Positions 8,657-17,049 of a stretch of DNA of 64,000 nucleotides are shown here, piece after piece. Source of the stretch: UBA10348 sp002469915 (lineage in GTDB: Bacteria; Bacteroidota; Rhodothermia; Rhodothermales; UBA10348); contig JAQWHM010000019.1 of assembly GCA_029249345.1 (NCBI GenBank), positions 62,001-126,000 of the forward strand, in the 5' to 3' direction. Below the pieces are notes generated by a model. It searched no databases, had not been told where the DNA came from, and saw only the letters and a list, made by a program, of their open reading frames with translations. The stretch's first letter is position 1. Every line of letters begins with the position of its first letter. Made by a program: the position numbers and the translations under genes.

Positions 8657-11008
8657 ATGCCTCGTTTTGCTCTGCTTATATGCGTCTTGTGCCTGACTCC
8701 GCTGACCACTAGTGCTTCCGAGTCCTCAATTAGGGATGCATACGGAAGCTCTCTGCTGATGATTGGAGAGGATATTTTGGTCGGAGAAACATCTGGTTTT
8801 AGTTCTCCAGGGATGATTCATGTACTTCGAGAAAACAGTAGAGGATCTTGGGATGTGATCCAGACTTTTTCTTCCTCGGATGCAGAAGTAGGAGACCGTT
8901 TCGGTGCGTCTATGGTGTATGCAGATGGGTATTTGGTTGTATCCAGTTCCGGTGCTTTGGGAGGAAAAGGTGCCGTTTATGTGTTTGAAAAAAACCGAGA
9001 AGGAAACTGGGCACAGGCTGGGCGGATTCTATCTAAAGATGAAGTGCGATCCGGTTTTGGCTCGACTCTGGCCGTTTCGGGAGGGCACGTATTTATAAGT
9101 GCACCGGGTACTGATCTGAAAGAGGGTCGTGTATTCGTTTACAGTGCATCTTCAGACTGGGGTCTTGTGAATACATTGATGTCATCGAATCCAGAGGAAG
9201 GAGCTGAATTCGGTGCTGGTTTAGCGGTTTCAGAAAACACGGTCGCCATCGGGTCCCCAGGGTTTGATACCAGTTCAGGGATGATTGAGTTGTTTTCAAT
9301 TGAAGATGACTGGGGATTAATAGATACCATTTCTAGTCCTGAAGACGCAGAAGAAATTCGGCTTGGTACTTCATTGACGCTCAATGGAAATCGTCTTTTC
9401 GCCTCAAATCCCCGAGCTAATCGAGGTGTGGGCCTTGTTTCTGTGTTTGAGCAAAGCAACAAAGGTTGGAAGCATACTTCCGATATGAAAATGGAAGGCG
9501 AATCGAGTGGCCCTGCCTTTTTTGGAGCAGCTTTGGCCTTTTCAGAGGATGAAATTTGGATATCTGCTCCCTTGTCAAACAGTTTTTCGGGGGGCGTATA
9601 TCGGTTTGATGCAGACTCACTAAAACCAATTGACTCCATCGACAACGATGTGGAAGGAGGACGTACGCAGTTTGGGACGGCCATCGCCATACGAGCCGAT
9701 GTGGCTGCGATTGGGATGCCGGGTAATGATTATGGGTTGGGCTCGGCCGTCGTGTATACGAATAGTGGCGATGGCACATGGCAGAAAGTCACGGCCTACA
9801 ACCGACCCGTACCTGATCTGCCACCTATCTCGGGTGGTGAAATTGAATGTGCCGACGGTGAAGCTAATGGGTATGGTTGCGAGAATGTAGATCTCGTTTC
9901 ATTTATCCCTTTGACAGACCTCCGTATGAATCGAGGTGTTCGACTAAACGATGTCTGGGGTTGGACCGACCCTGAGACAGGAAAAGAGTATGGTATTATC
10001 GGTCATATGGAAGCTGCTGTATTTATAGACGTGTCCAACCCGCTCTCACCCGTCGTTTTGGGAGAGCTACCTCGAACACCTGGGTCTCCCGGTTCGACAT
10101 GGAGAGACATGAAAGTGTTCAAAGACTTTGCTTTCATCGTTGCGGACGGTGCCGGACAACATGGGATGCAAGTTTTCAACATGGGTAGACTCAGAAATTG
10201 GTCGGGTGAATTCGAACAGTACGAACCGGACTTCCTCTATACGAATATTGCTAGTGCTCATAATATTGTAATTAATGAGGACACGGGCTTTGCTTACACG
10301 GTAGGAAACAGTTCGGGAGGGGAGACCTGCGGCGGTGCGTTGCATATGATTGATGTCAACGAACCCATGACGCCCACTTTTCTAGGCTGCTTTAATGATC
10401 CGCAGACGGGTAACAACGGCTCGGGAGCGACTCATGATGCGCAGTGCGTGATTTACGAAGGGCCGGATTCTGAGCACAGTGGTAAAGAAATCTGTGTAGG
10501 CTCAAATGGATCGGCGATAAGTGTAGCTGACGTCACCGACAAAGCAAATCCCATTGCTATTAGTCAGGGTACGTATCCCAATTCTGCATATGTGCACCAA
10601 GGTTGGTTCACCGAAGACCATCGCTATTTTTATCAGAACGATGAAGGAGACGAGACCGGAGGCGTTGTAGATCGAACAAGGACCATGATTTGGGACTTAA
10701 CAGACCTTGACGAACCTGAAATGATTGCGGAATATTTTGGCGATTCTAACTCCACCGATCACAACCTGTACGTAAAAGGGGATTTCATGTATCAGACGAA
10801 TAATGCCAGCGGTTTGAGGGTGATAGACATTCACGATCGGGCTAATCCCATCGAAGTTGGGTTTTTTGATACTACACCAAAAGGCAAGAACGTAGCCGGA
10901 TTCGATGGTACGTGGAGCAGTTATCCTTATTTCAAATCGGGTGCTATTCTCGTGACCTCGAGACGAGAGGGTCTGTTTATCGTTCGTAAACGCGAATTAG
11001 ATCTTTGA
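8657..11008 (+). CDS. Secreted choice-of-anchor-B / LVIVD-repeat protein with FG-GAP propeller (copy 2)
   Basis: A paralogue of the protein at 4047-6383 with the same order of parts: signal peptide (MPRFALLICVLCLTPLTTSA), FG-GAP-like propeller blades, then the LVIVD region with NDVWGWTDPETG, HNIVINEDTGFAYTVGN and GGETCGGALHMIDVN. Both end in a nearly identical tail (SYPYFKSG...REGLFIVRKRELD against SYPFFKSG...REGVFFLKKKEID). The TTG at 8624 opens the frame, but the ATG at 8657 begins directly with a good signal peptide and is preferred. Conserved cysteines match those of copy 1. Its promoter region is shared with the divergent lipoprotein-peroxidase pair. The function is unknown. Confidence 0.85.
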   Translation: MPRFALLICVLCLTPLTTSASESSIRDAYGSSLLMIGEDILVGETSGFSSPGMIHVLRENSRGSWDVIQTFSSSDAEVGDRFGASMVYADGYLVVSSSGALGGKGAVYVFEKNREGNWAQAGRILSKDEVRSGFGSTLAVSGGHVFISAPGTDLKEGRVFVYSASSDWGLVNTLMSSNPEEGAEFGAGLAVSENTVAIGSPGFDTSSGMIELFSIEDDWGLIDTISSPEDAEEIRLGTSLTLNGNRLFASNPRANRGVGLVSVFEQSNKGWKHTSDMKMEGESSGPAFFGAALAFSEDEIWISAPLSNSFSGGVYRFDADSLKPIDSIDNDVEGGRTQFGTAIAIRADVAAIGMPGNDYGLGSAVVYTNSGDGTWQKVTAYNRPVPDLPPISGGEIECADGEANGYGCENVDLVSFIPLTDLRMNRGVRLNDVWGWTDPETGKEYGIIGHMEAAVFIDVSNPLSPVVLGELPRTPGSPGSTWRDMKVFKDFAFIVADGAGQHGMQVFNMGRLRNWSGEFEQYEPDFLYTNIASAHNIVINEDTGFAYTVGNSSGGETCGGALHMIDVNEPMTPTFLGCFNDPQTGNNGSGATHDAQCVIYEGPDSEHSGKEICVGSNGSAISVADVTDKANPIAISQGTYPNSAYVHQGWFTEDHRYFYQNDEGDETGGVVDRTRTMIWDLTDLDEPEMIAEYFGDSNSTDHNLYVKGDFMYQTNNASGLRVIDIHDRANPIEVGFFDTTPKGKNVAGFDGTWSSYPYFKSGAILVTSRREGLFIVRKRELDL

Positions 11009-11021
11009 TTGGAAAGGGTTT

Positions 11022-11044
11022 GGATCGTTCAGAATAAACGATCC
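11022..11044 (+). other. Hairpin downstream of LVIVD copy 2
   Basis: An 8-bp perfect inverted repeat (GGATCGTT / AACGATCC) around a 7-nt loop, 14 bp after the stop codon. There is no uridine tract behind it, so it is at best a weak terminator or an mRNA 3'-end stabiliser. Confidence 0.4.
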
Positions 11045-11132
11045 GTGCTTGTAGCGGAAGTCGACACCCCCTAGTTTCAGTTCATTCCAATCGCTTATTA
11101 ACCTTGTCTGGTCTACTTAAGGACTTATAATT

Positions 11133-11912
11133 ATGCCCGAAATTGAAGCTTCCAAGTTCGCCACGCAGAGAGATCCTTTGGATGCACAAGTATCCGGTTT
11201 TCTAAAAGCTAGTCAGGCGCAACCTGTCGATTTCTTTGCCCACACCATTATTGTGCCGAATTCTGCTCTGGTGACAGGGGGAAGTATTGCTGCCGATGCC
11301 TACAAGTCGTTGCCCTGCACAGATTTTGATACAGTCATTTCCATAGCCCCGAGCGAAGTCGGAACGTTTAGAAAGATTACGGTCTGTAGCTTAGCGCGAT
11401 ATAATTCTCCCCTAGGAGAAGTGGCTGTCGATGACCGGATACGCAATGAGTTATGTGACGAAGACGACGATATCTACGTCAGTGATATGGGGCATTTTGA
11501 TCATCGTGGCATAGATATTCAGCTCCCCTTTTTACAGAAAGTCTGTTCTGACTTTTCGGTTGCGCCTCTGGTTATGGGGATGGAATCCGTAGATTTCTGC
11601 AAAGAGCTGGGTAGCGCGGTGGGAGAAATCATGTTTAACAGAAATACGCTCACAGTTGCTTGCGTAGATATTCTTAGTGCCACCCCGGTGGGATTAGCAC
11701 GGTTCGAAAAATACATTATTGACTTGGACGTATCTCGGATGATGATTCTGTTGAATCAGGAAAACGAAATTGTGGTCCGTGGTAAGGGAGGTGTGTTAAC
11801 GGCCATGATTGCCGCCAACCATCGAAGAGCCAACGCTGTGCATATTTCCGGCCGAAAGCGACCAGAAGATGGTAGTCCGGGATTTATAGGTGCACTGATC
11901 GGTCGTAGTTGA
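11133..11912 (+). CDS. MEMO/AmmB-like protein with degenerate metal site
   Basis: A 259-residue protein related to the MEMO1 family (AmmeMemoRadiSam system protein B). Family landmarks are the block HTIIVPNSALVTGG, which aligns with the usual IIVPHAGY-SG, and NSPLGEVAVD with HRGIDIQLPFLQ (usually EHSxEVQLPFL). Most residues that bind metal in MEMO proteins seem lost: VPHAGY is VPNSAL, the GPNHH-type block is APSEVG, and the SDxSHY-type block is VDILSA. One histidine before the QLPFL motif is kept. A binding rather than catalytic role is plausible. It forms a tight operon with the DUF2520 gene, whose ATG begins one base after this stop. Confidence 0.75.
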   Translation: MPEIEASKFATQRDPLDAQVSGFLKASQAQPVDFFAHTIIVPNSALVTGGSIAADAYKSLPCTDFDTVISIAPSEVGTFRKITVCSLARYNSPLGEVAVDDRIRNELCDEDDDIYVSDMGHFDHRGIDIQLPFLQKVCSDFSVAPLVMGMESVDFCKELGSAVGEIMFNRNTLTVACVDILSATPVGLARFEKYIIDLDVSRMMILLNQENEIVVRGKGGVLTAMIAANHRRANAVHISGRKRPEDGSPGFIGALIGRS

Positions 11913-11913
11913 G

Positions 11914-12873
11914 ATGGATGACAGTTCCTTTCATACAGGGGCGTCTTTAGGTCCATCAAGCGAGCTGAATAGGTTTTCGATGGTCGGATCCGGCGCGCTC
12001 GGAAAGGCACTATGTCGGGCATTATGCGGTCTCGGATTAAAACTGGACCAATTGGTTTCTCGTTCTCCCGAAAGTGGACAGGCCTTGATCAACGAAGTGG
12101 GTTCGGGGACACTAGTAAAGTTGGGTGCGCTCTCGGATATCCATACTGAAAGCGACCTTTGGTTTATTTGCGTACCAGATGATGCCATAGCTCAACTAGC
12201 CGAAATCATGGCACGTGGGGATTGTCGTGATCAGGTGATTTTGCACACTTCTGGGGCGTTTAACGCGGATGTGTTGGGACCTTTGAGAGTAGCGGGTGCA
12301 GCGGTTGGTTCATGGCACCCATTGCAGTCCTTTACCGGATCCGAAACGGAAGACGTGTTCCGAGGCGTTACAGTAGGGATTGAGGGTGATGATCGCGCCG
12401 TGCACATGGCGAATATGGTTGTCGACACGTTGGCAGCCCAAGCAGTAAAAGTCTCCTCAGATCGTAAAGCCCTTTATCACGCGGCTGCCGCACTCGCCGG
12501 CAACGCGGCCACGACACTTATGTCTATTTCGGAAGAGATCTGGGAGCGAGCCGCGGGAACGCGCGATGGGTTTGTCGCGTCCATGGGTCCGCTCATTCAG
12601 ACGAGCGTGCAAAATGCCCTCGAAAAAGGGCCTGAAACGTCGCTCACGGGTCCCATCGTGCGTGGAGATGTTGGAACGCTGCGTGCACACCTCAAGGCGA
12701 TCACTATCTACTTACCGCATCTTACCTCATTGTATGGCTCCATCGCGACGGAAACGGTTCACTTGGCCATGCGCTCTGGACGATTAAAAGCGGACCGAGC
12801 AGTTGAAATGCTGGACGTAATCAATGACTATCTAGTAGGATCATCCACGCTGGAGGATTCTGATGGAGAGTGA
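11914..12873 (+). CDS. Rossmann-like and DUF2520 domain protein
   Basis: A 319-residue cytosolic protein. The N-terminal Rossmann fold starts FSMVGSGALGKALCRALCGLG, a dinucleotide-binding GxGxxG-type turn. It is followed by the LWFICVPDDAIAQLAE strand-turn typical of NADP-dependent 6-phosphogluconate or pyrroline-carboxylate reductase relatives, and by HTSGAFNADVLGPL and GSWHPLQSF. The C-terminal helical DUF2520 domain has HAAAALAGNAATTLM and TGPIVRGDVGTLRAHL. The family as a whole has no firmly established reaction that I can name. It sits between the MEMO-like gene and a small gene with which it overlaps. Confidence 0.85.
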   Translation: MDDSSFHTGASLGPSSELNRFSMVGSGALGKALCRALCGLGLKLDQLVSRSPESGQALINEVGSGTLVKLGALSDIHTESDLWFICVPDDAIAQLAEIMARGDCRDQVILHTSGAFNADVLGPLRVAGAAVGSWHPLQSFTGSETEDVFRGVTVGIEGDDRAVHMANMVVDTLAAQAVKVSSDRKALYHAAAALAGNAATTLMSISEEIWERAAGTRDGFVASMGPLIQTSVQNALEKGPETSLTGPIVRGDVGTLRAHLKAITIYLPHLTSLYGSIATETVHLAMRSGRLKADRAVEMLDVINDYLVGSSTLEDSDGE

Positions 12874-13324
12874 AAAAACGCCGTTTGAGCGCATTGCCGA
12901 ACTCGTATCTGGGATGCCAGAGAACAGCACGTCGTTCATATCTATTGCCACGATTATCGGAGCAACGCTCAGGCGGGTTCTGGCTGCGGAGAAAACGTGC
13001 GAATTGGCATCCATTTCGCTCGCTCATCGAGAACGGCTTGCCGGATTTCGAGATCAGACGTCAAGAATGATTGAGGCGCTCGGTACGGAAATGCCGGCTC
13101 ACGTTTCTTTGGAAAAGGTGTCTCCTGACGAAGAAAAAACGTGGTGGTTTGCACTTTCCGAAGTGACTCATATTCTGGAAGAGAGCATTGACCAACTATC
13201 GGGTATGGTGGCTAGGCAAGAGAAGGGGTCGCCCGTGAGAGATCTCACTGCCCTTTATGTCCGCCTGCTTAGAGAGCACTACAATTTCTATTTTGACGAG
13301 GCTCGCAAGTGGATGGATGGGTAA
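12863..13324 (+). CDS. Small helical protein of unknown function
   Basis: A 153-residue acidic protein with no family I recognise. It is predicted to be largely alpha-helical (for example RIAELVSGM, TIIGATLRRVLAAEKTCELA, EVTHILEESIDQLSGM and RLLREHYNFYFDEARKW), without signal peptide or membrane segment. Its ATG lies 11 bp inside the DUF2520 gene, so translation is probably coupled and the product may act with that protein. The overlap and the operon position are the main support that it is real. Confidence 0.65.
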   Translation: MESEKTPFERIAELVSGMPENSTSFISIATIIGATLRRVLAAEKTCELASISLAHRERLAGFRDQTSRMIEALGTEMPAHVSLEKVSPDEEKTWWFALSEVTHILEESIDQLSGMVARQEKGSPVRDLTALYVRLLREHYNFYFDEARKWMDG

Positions 13325-13439
13325 TCTAATTGGACTTCAGCATGAATTGCCTGTCATTTCTACTCCAAGGATGGAACTGCATCTCATTTAAACCATATTT
13401 CGACGGATTCTCGGAAAACCATCTCGCAGCATTAGACGA

Positions 13440-14171
13440 ATGAATCGCCTAACATCTCTTTTACTCACTCTGTTGATAACGAGCACCATCACTTCAGGTT
13501 GTGCTCCCCAGGATTCCATGAGCAACTACTTTGCAATCGATACGAATCATGGCCGCATGGTCGTAATCATCTACGATGAAACCCCCGGTCATCGGGATAA
13601 TTTTTCAAAGCTCGCTGACGAAGAGTTTTATAACGGCACCACTTTCCATCGCGTAATTCAAGGATTTATGATTCAGGGTGGCGATCCGAATTCAAAGGAT
13701 GATGATCCTTACAATGATGGAATGGGCGACCCTGGGTACACACTAGAAGCCGAGATCAAACCAGAATTGATTAATCGTCGAGGTGCCTTGGTTTCTGCTA
13801 GACAAGGCGATCAAGTAAATCCTGAGCGTCGTTCGTCTGGCTCACAATTTTACGTCGTACAAGGAGGTCAGCCATTGACTGAGGCCATGCTCGATCAATC
13901 AGAACAGCAAATCAGTCAAGCTCTGGGATCTTCGTTCGCTTACACTGATGCCCAGCGAAATACGTACACCACTGTCGGTGGCGCTCCTTGGCTGGACATG
14001 CAATACACCGTTTTCGGTGAATTGGTGAAAGGATTCGAGGTCTTAGATGCCATAGCGTTGGCTCCAACTCCGGGTACAACCGGACAGGGAGATCCACGTT
14101 TGCGGGATATGCCGCTTGAGAAAATAGAAATGACCGTCACGCGATTGACGGACTACACACCCTCCAACTGA
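13440..14171 (+). CDS. Cyclophilin-type peptidyl-prolyl isomerase, lipoprotein
   Basis: An envelope-located proline isomerase that assists folding of exported proteins. The signal ends in a lipobox (TSGC, Cys21). Cyclophilin motifs are NHGRMVVIIYDE, FYNGTTFHRVIQGFMIQGGD with the catalytic arginine, and SGSQFYVVQGG. An insertion relative to small cyclophilins lies around residues 145-175, near EAMLDQSEQQISQALGSSF, as in other Bacteroidota lipoprotein cyclophilins. It ends one base before the lysS start and is probably in one operon with it. Confidence 0.9.
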   Translation: MNRLTSLLLTLLITSTITSGCAPQDSMSNYFAIDTNHGRMVVIIYDETPGHRDNFSKLADEEFYNGTTFHRVIQGFMIQGGDPNSKDDDPYNDGMGDPGYTLEAEIKPELINRRGALVSARQGDQVNPERRSSGSQFYVVQGGQPLTEAMLDQSEQQISQALGSSFAYTDAQRNTYTTVGGAPWLDMQYTVFGELVKGFEVLDAIALAPTPGTTGQGDPRLRDMPLEKIEMTVTRLTDYTPSN

Positions 14172-14172
14172 C

Positions 14173-15726
14173 ATGTCCAGAGTCTATTCCGAACAGGAAA
14201 GCATCCGAAGAGATGCCCGCGCCAGTATTGAAGAGGCCGGTTACGAAGCCTATGGGTATTCGTGGGATGTTTCACATCATGCCGATGCTATTCTGACTTC
14301 TTTTGATGCTGAGAAGCATCTGCCTGATGAAGAGGGAGTCATTGCCGAGCCCTTTCAGGTTTCCATCGCTGGACGCATCATGTCGCGAAGAATAATGGGC
14401 AAGGCGTCATTTTTGCATTTGCAAGATGATTCTGGTCGCATCCAAGTCTACGTGACCAGGGATGAGTTGCCGGAAGGGTTCTACAATTCGGTGTTCAAAA
14501 AAATGTTGGACATCGGGGACATTATCGGAATTGAAGGCCGGGTTTTTAGGACTAAGGTTGGAGAGATTTCTGTCCGAGCCAGCCGTCTGGAGATTCTTGC
14601 CAAGTCTCTGAAGCCTCTTCCAATCGTGAAAGAGCAGGATGGACAGGTATTTAATGAAGTCACGGACAAAGAATTCAGATATCGTCAGCGGTATGTGGAT
14701 TTGATTGTGAACCCGGAAGTCAGGAATACTTTCCGCATGCGTGCAAAGATGATCAGCACCATGAGAGCTTTCCTGGATGAACGGGAATACGTGGAAGTAG
14801 AGACTCCAGTCTTGCAACCCATGTACGGAGGTGCGGCTGCACGTCCATTTACAACGCACCATAATGCGTTGGATATGAAGTTGTACATGCGCATCGCGGA
14901 CGAATTGTATCTCAAACGACTAATTGTGGGTGGGTTCGACGGGGTGTACGAGATCTCCAAAGATTTTAGGAATGAGGGACTCTCTAGGTTTCACAATCCT
15001 GAGTTCACCATGATGGAACTCTACGTTGCGTACAAGGACTATGACTGGATGATGAATCTGGTAGAAGAGATGGTGGAGCGGATTGCTATCGCCATGCATG
15101 GGTCGAGCGATCTTCAGGTGGGTGACGAGACCATTTCATTTGCTCGTCCTTGGAAGCGTATTCCATTGCTGGAAGCCATTCAAGAAAAAACGGGCGAAGA
15201 CCTGTATGGCAAGTCTCGTGAAGAGCTGGCAGTCATTGGGAAGAAGCTGGGTCTTGAAATTGAAGACTCGATGGGAAGCGGTAAGATTATCGATGAGATT
15301 TTCGGTGAGTTTGTTGAGCCTCATCTCATCCAGCCCACCTTCATTACGGATTATCCGGTGGAACTGAGTCCCCTAGCCAAAAACCATCGTACGAAAAAAG
15401 GGCTGGTTGAGCGGTTTGAAGCTATTTGCAATGGTAAAGAACTGTGTAACGCTTTTTCCGAATTGAACGACCCTGATGATCAGCGTGCTCGATTTGAAGA
15501 TCAGGAAAAATTGGCTCTGGAGGGCGACGACGAAGCGATGCAGATAGACGAAGATTATTTGCGTTCGCTTGAATACGGAATGCCCCCAACAGCCGGTCTA
15601 GGAATTGGAATAGATCGACTAGCCATGTTGATGACCAATTCCAGATCCATCCGGGATGTCATCTTTTTCCCCCTCCTCAGACCAGAAACGGAAGAAGAAA
15701 CCGAATCCGTAGACGATGCAAGCTGA
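14173..15726 (+). CDS. lysS: Lysyl-tRNA synthetase, class II
   Basis: Charges tRNA-Lys with lysine in the cytoplasm. The N-terminal OB-fold anticodon-binding domain (VSIAGRIMSRRIMGKASFLH) is followed by the class II core. Motif 1 lies around FLDEREYVEVETPVLQP, motif 2 is FRNEGLSRFHNPEFTMMELY, and motif 3 is GLGIGIDRLAML. At 517 residues it is close to the usual length of about 500, with a slightly long acidic C-terminus. The last 11 bp overlap the start of the MFS gene in another frame. Confidence 0.97.
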   Translation: MSRVYSEQESIRRDARASIEEAGYEAYGYSWDVSHHADAILTSFDAEKHLPDEEGVIAEPFQVSIAGRIMSRRIMGKASFLHLQDDSGRIQVYVTRDELPEGFYNSVFKKMLDIGDIIGIEGRVFRTKVGEISVRASRLEILAKSLKPLPIVKEQDGQVFNEVTDKEFRYRQRYVDLIVNPEVRNTFRMRAKMISTMRAFLDEREYVEVETPVLQPMYGGAAARPFTTHHNALDMKLYMRIADELYLKRLIVGGFDGVYEISKDFRNEGLSRFHNPEFTMMELYVAYKDYDWMMNLVEEMVERIAIAMHGSSDLQVGDETISFARPWKRIPLLEAIQEKTGEDLYGKSREELAVIGKKLGLEIEDSMGSGKIIDEIFGEFVEPHLIQPTFITDYPVELSPLAKNHRTKKGLVERFEAICNGKELCNAFSELNDPDDQRARFEDQEKLALEGDDEAMQIDEDYLRSLEYGMPPTAGLGIGIDRLAMLMTNSRSIRDVIFFPLLRPETEEETESVDDAS

Positions 15727-16993
15727 CGTCGTTCAACCGACGGGATATCTCCAACTGATTCGTGAGAACGTACAGTTTCGAAGATTGTGGCTAGGAAACG
15801 TCGTGTCCCTCTTTGGTGATTGGTTTAATACCATTGCCCTTTATGCACTCATTCTCGAGTTAACGGGATCCGAGTTTGCTTTGGGTGCGGTCTTTATTAC
15901 CAAAATGCTTCCTTGGGCTCTTGCCTCCCCTCTGGCAGGAATCTTGGTGGATCGATTTGATCGTCGCAAAGTCATGATCATCTCAGATCTGTTGCGTGCC
16001 GTCGTCGTCTTGGGATTCCTTCTGGTCGATGAGCCGCATGAAGTGTTTTTGATTTACTTGCTCACGACTGTGCAGGTTGTGGTGGGATCGGTATTTCATC
16101 CGGCTCAAAGTGCTTCGATCCCAAACGTAACAAAGAAAGAAGACCTGGTGACGGCCAACGCGATTATGTCGGCCACCTGGTCGGTACTGTTGGCCTTTGG
16201 GGCTGCGGCCGGTGGATTTGCGGCAGAGCTGTTCGGGCTTAAAGCCGTTTTTATTTTAGATAGCCTGAGCTACCTGCTTTCTGCATGGTTCATCTACCGA
16301 ACGACTATTCCCCAGGAGACAGACTCAAAGCCTCGTGGTTCGCTCATTCGTACAGCCCATCGGGAAGTCGTCGAAGGGTGGCGATATCTGAGAAGCCATC
16401 CGGCTATTAGTAGGATGGCAAGTGTGAAGGGTGTTTGGGCGATCGGAGGCGGCGGGCTTATCTATATGTTGGCCTTGGTAGGTGACTCTATGTATCCGGA
16501 GCATCAGGCAGCAGCCATCGGTTTGGTCTTTGCTGCGCGCGGCATAGGGACCGGAATCGGTCCCATAGTCGCGCGCAGTCTATTTAAAAATGAGCGTAAT
16601 TGGGTCGTCGTTATTGGCGCATCGATGATGCTTACGGGGCTTGGATATTTCATGCTAGGACTTATACCATGGACGTGGATGGTCATCTTCCCAATCATTT
16701 TTGCGCATATAGCCGGGGGCGCGAACTGGGTCCTTTCTACGGTACAACTTCAGCGCCGAGCCATTGATCAATATCGGGGAAGGGTGTTTGCTACGGAGTG
16801 GCTTCTCGTTATGGGAGTAGAAGCCCTTTCTATTCTCCTTGCGAGTCTCGTTCTTGAAATGGGACTGATTTCTCTCAGAAGTACCGTTCTGGGATTTGCA
16901 ATGGCCTCAACTATAATAGGCTTATTTTGGGCGATAAGAGCGATTCCAGCGGAAAAATCAGATTATCGCGAAGGAAAAGTACCCGAAGTATAA
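15716..16993 (+). CDS. Major facilitator superfamily transporter
   Basis: A 425-residue inner-membrane carrier of the MFS_3/EntS-like branch, with about 12 hydrophobic segments. The N-terminal RLWLGNVVSLFGDWFNTIALYAL and the cytoplasmic loop GILVDRFDRRKVMI, the DRxGRR-type signature after TM2, are characteristic. The start ATG overlaps the 3' end of lysS by 11 bp, so the two genes are probably translationally coupled. Members are often drug or siderophore exporters; no substrate can be inferred here. Confidence 0.88.
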   Translation: MQADVVQPTGYLQLIRENVQFRRLWLGNVVSLFGDWFNTIALYALILELTGSEFALGAVFITKMLPWALASPLAGILVDRFDRRKVMIISDLLRAVVVLGFLLVDEPHEVFLIYLLTTVQVVVGSVFHPAQSASIPNVTKKEDLVTANAIMSATWSVLLAFGAAAGGFAAELFGLKAVFILDSLSYLLSAWFIYRTTIPQETDSKPRGSLIRTAHREVVEGWRYLRSHPAISRMASVKGVWAIGGGGLIYMLALVGDSMYPEHQAAAIGLVFAARGIGTGIGPIVARSLFKNERNWVVVIGASMMLTGLGYFMLGLIPWTWMVIFPIIFAHIAGGANWVLSTVQLQRRAIDQYRGRVFATEWLLVMGVEALSILLASLVLEMGLISLRSTVLGFAMASTIIGLFWAIRAIPAEKSDYREGKVPEV

Positions 16994-17049
16994 AATGTGG
17001 CACTGAATTGGCAGTTACCTGAGAAACTGATTCTCCTGCATCTGCTTTT

